Shown here piece after piece: positions 34,269-37,975 of a stretch of DNA of 37,975 nucleotides. The stretch spans positions 1-37,975 of the forward strand of contig DVOQ01000062.1 in NCBI GenBank assembly GCA_018713485.1, in the 5' to 3' direction. The stretch is from Candidatus Avisuccinivibrio pullicola (GTDB lineage: Bacteria; Pseudomonadota; Gammaproteobacteria; Enterobacterales; Succinivibrionaceae). The notes under the pieces were generated by a model, which made no database searches, was not told the origin of the DNA, and saw only the letters and a list, made by a program, of their open reading frames with translations. Every line of letters starts with the position of its first letter. Position 1 is the first letter of the stretch. Both the position numbers and the translations under genes were made by a program.

Positions 34269-35249
34269 TTACACGATCCCCGCTTTAAGCAGATCCTGCA
34301 TGTTAAAGGCGCCCAAGAGCCTTCTTTGGGGATCAGTCACCAGTAAGGAAGTGATCTGTTTTTTCTGCATGAGCACGATCGCCTCGGCAGCTTTGGCATC
34401 CGGTTCAATGGTCTGACAGTCAGCTGTCATGACCTTACATACCGGCTCCTGCATGGTATAGCCTTTACCTAAGGCTCGTCTTAGATCTCCATCGGTAAAG
34501 ATCCCCGCTAAAAAGCCCGCATCGTTGAGAACCGCCACCATGCCAAGCCCCTTCTGGGTCATCTCAAACAGGGACTCCTCAATAGTCGTGTTCTCTTTAA
34601 CGACAGGTATCCTTTCGCCTACGTGCATCAGATCCGAGCAGTGCACGAGCAAGCGCCGGCCTAAAGCGCCACCGGGATGCGATTTGGCGAAATCCTCCTT
34701 TGTAAAACCGCGTGCTTCAACGAGAGCGACCACGAGAGCATCCCCTACCGCCATCTCTGCCGTAGTGGACGAAGTGGGTGCTAGATTCAAAGGACCGGCC
34801 TCCCGCTCCACGTAAGCCGAGAGAAAAGCGTCCGCGCTTTTACCTAATGTGGATGTAGCCTTGCCGCAGATCGCAATGAGGGGGATCCCGCGGCGCTTTA
34901 AGATGGGAATGATCACCTTAAGTTCCGAACCTTCACCGGAATTGGATACCGCGATCACCACGTCATCTTCATCGATCATGCCCAGATCGCCATGCGCTGC
35001 TTCTCCGGCACTGACAAAGAAAGCAGGAGATCCCGTACTCGCGAGCGAGGCGGCGATCTTAGTTGCCACGTGTCCTGACTTACCCACACCAGTCAGAATG
35101 GTCTTACCCTTGCAGTTTAAAATGAGGTTACAGGCTTTAGCAAAGGAGTCATCCAGTTGTGAAACTAACGCCTGTAGCGCCTCCGCCTCTTCCCTAAAGA
35201 CCGAAGCGGCAATGTCCTTAAAATCAAGACTATGCTTCATATCCATCAT
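34269..35249 (-). CDS. kdsD: Arabinose-5-phosphate isomerase KdsD
   Basis: 326 aa. Converts ribulose-5-phosphate to arabinose-5-phosphate, the first committed step to KDO for lipopolysaccharide. The SIS domain (about 35-175) has LTGVGKSGHVATKIAASLAS, FFVSAGEAAHGDLGM and AVSNSGEGSEL. Two CBS domains (about 205-325) follow, with GIFTDGDLRRAL. It lies last in the run glmS-kdsB-kdsA-kdsD on the minus strand, 71 bases after kdsA. Length and motifs are as expected. Three in-frame ATG codons cluster at the start, and I kept the first. Confidence 0.95.
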   Translation of the reverse strand: MMDMKHSLDFKDIAASVFREEAEALQALVSQLDDSFAKACNLILNCKGKTILTGVGKSGHVATKIAASLASTGSPAFFVSAGEAAHGDLGMIDEDDVVIAVSNSGEGSELKVIIPILKRRGIPLIAICGKATSTLGKSADAFLSAYVEREAGPLNLAPTSSTTAEMAVGDALVVALVEARGFTKEDFAKSHPGGALGRRLLVHCSDLMHVGERIPVVKENTTIEESLFEMTQKGLGMVAVLNDAGFLAGIFTDGDLRRALGKGYTMQEPVCKVMTADCQTIEPDAKAAEAIVLMQKKQITSLLVTDPQRRLLGAFNMQDLLKAGIV

Positions 35250-35320
35250 TTACTCACCATTGAATTGCTTAAACTCACCATAGCTGTGGAGTGTCTCACT
35301 CATATTGTCTGAGCGCTTAT

Positions 35321-36987
<1,667 letters not shown>

Positions 36988-36998
36988 ACTCCTAAAAC

Positions 36999-37975
<977 letters not shown>

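Overview
The window looks like a gammaproteobacterial chromosome segment with a GC-rich core and heavy mobile-element traffic. The glmS-kdsB-kdsA-kdsD run (KDO and amino-sugar synthesis for lipopolysaccharide), a PerM-type permease, a PhoA-type alkaline phosphatase and a type V autotransporter all point to a Gram-negative host. The codon style and the mix of IS elements would fit a gut or rumen member of the Succinivibrionaceae, but that is an inference and no marker gene proves it.

Layout. 1-3113: housekeeping genes on the minus strand (lipidated PhoA, PerM). 3091-3180: two CRISPR-like repeats around one spacer, with no cas genes. 3649-7233: a large autotransporter with an N-terminal HExxH protease-like domain and a (GA)11 tract upstream. 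7719-8588: an AAA15-type ATPase, probably a defence remnant, cut off by a back-to-back pair of IS ends. 8659-12371: an IS21-like element with istA, istB (split by an A8 run), a third KfrA-like coiled-coil gene and a train of stem-loops, bounded by 36-bp inverted repeats and a TCTATC target duplication.

12400-20531: a four-gene minus-strand cluster not recognised as any named system. In transcription order it has a lipoprotein with a TadA-like deaminase domain, a 132-aa protein, a giant protein of about 1,912 codons with a degenerate Hint-like domain and one in-frame stop, and a 237-aa protein. The deaminase and its upstream DNA are duplicated at 30663-31432 plus 33631-33724. That second copy is truncated, has lost its lipobox cysteine and is split by an IS.

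20894-23706: an AT-rich, probably imported pair of a membrane protein and a KAP-type P-loop NTPase. 23953-33630: a pile of elements. These are a decayed DUF4277-type (IS1634-like) IS, a degraded three-recombinase cassette resembling RIT elements, an intact DDE IS at 28077-30123, a 0.53-kb relic with 38-bp inverted repeats, the truncated deaminase copy, and an intact DUF4277-type IS at 31433-33630. 33822-33998: a short 58-aa gene with its own terminator. 34269-37975: kdsD, kdsA, kdsB and the 3' part of glmS.

The most interesting candidates for undescribed biology are the lipo-deaminase/giant Hint-protein cluster and the three-gene IS21-like element with its regulator-like passenger and structured 3' region. 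No tRNA or rRNA gene was recognised.
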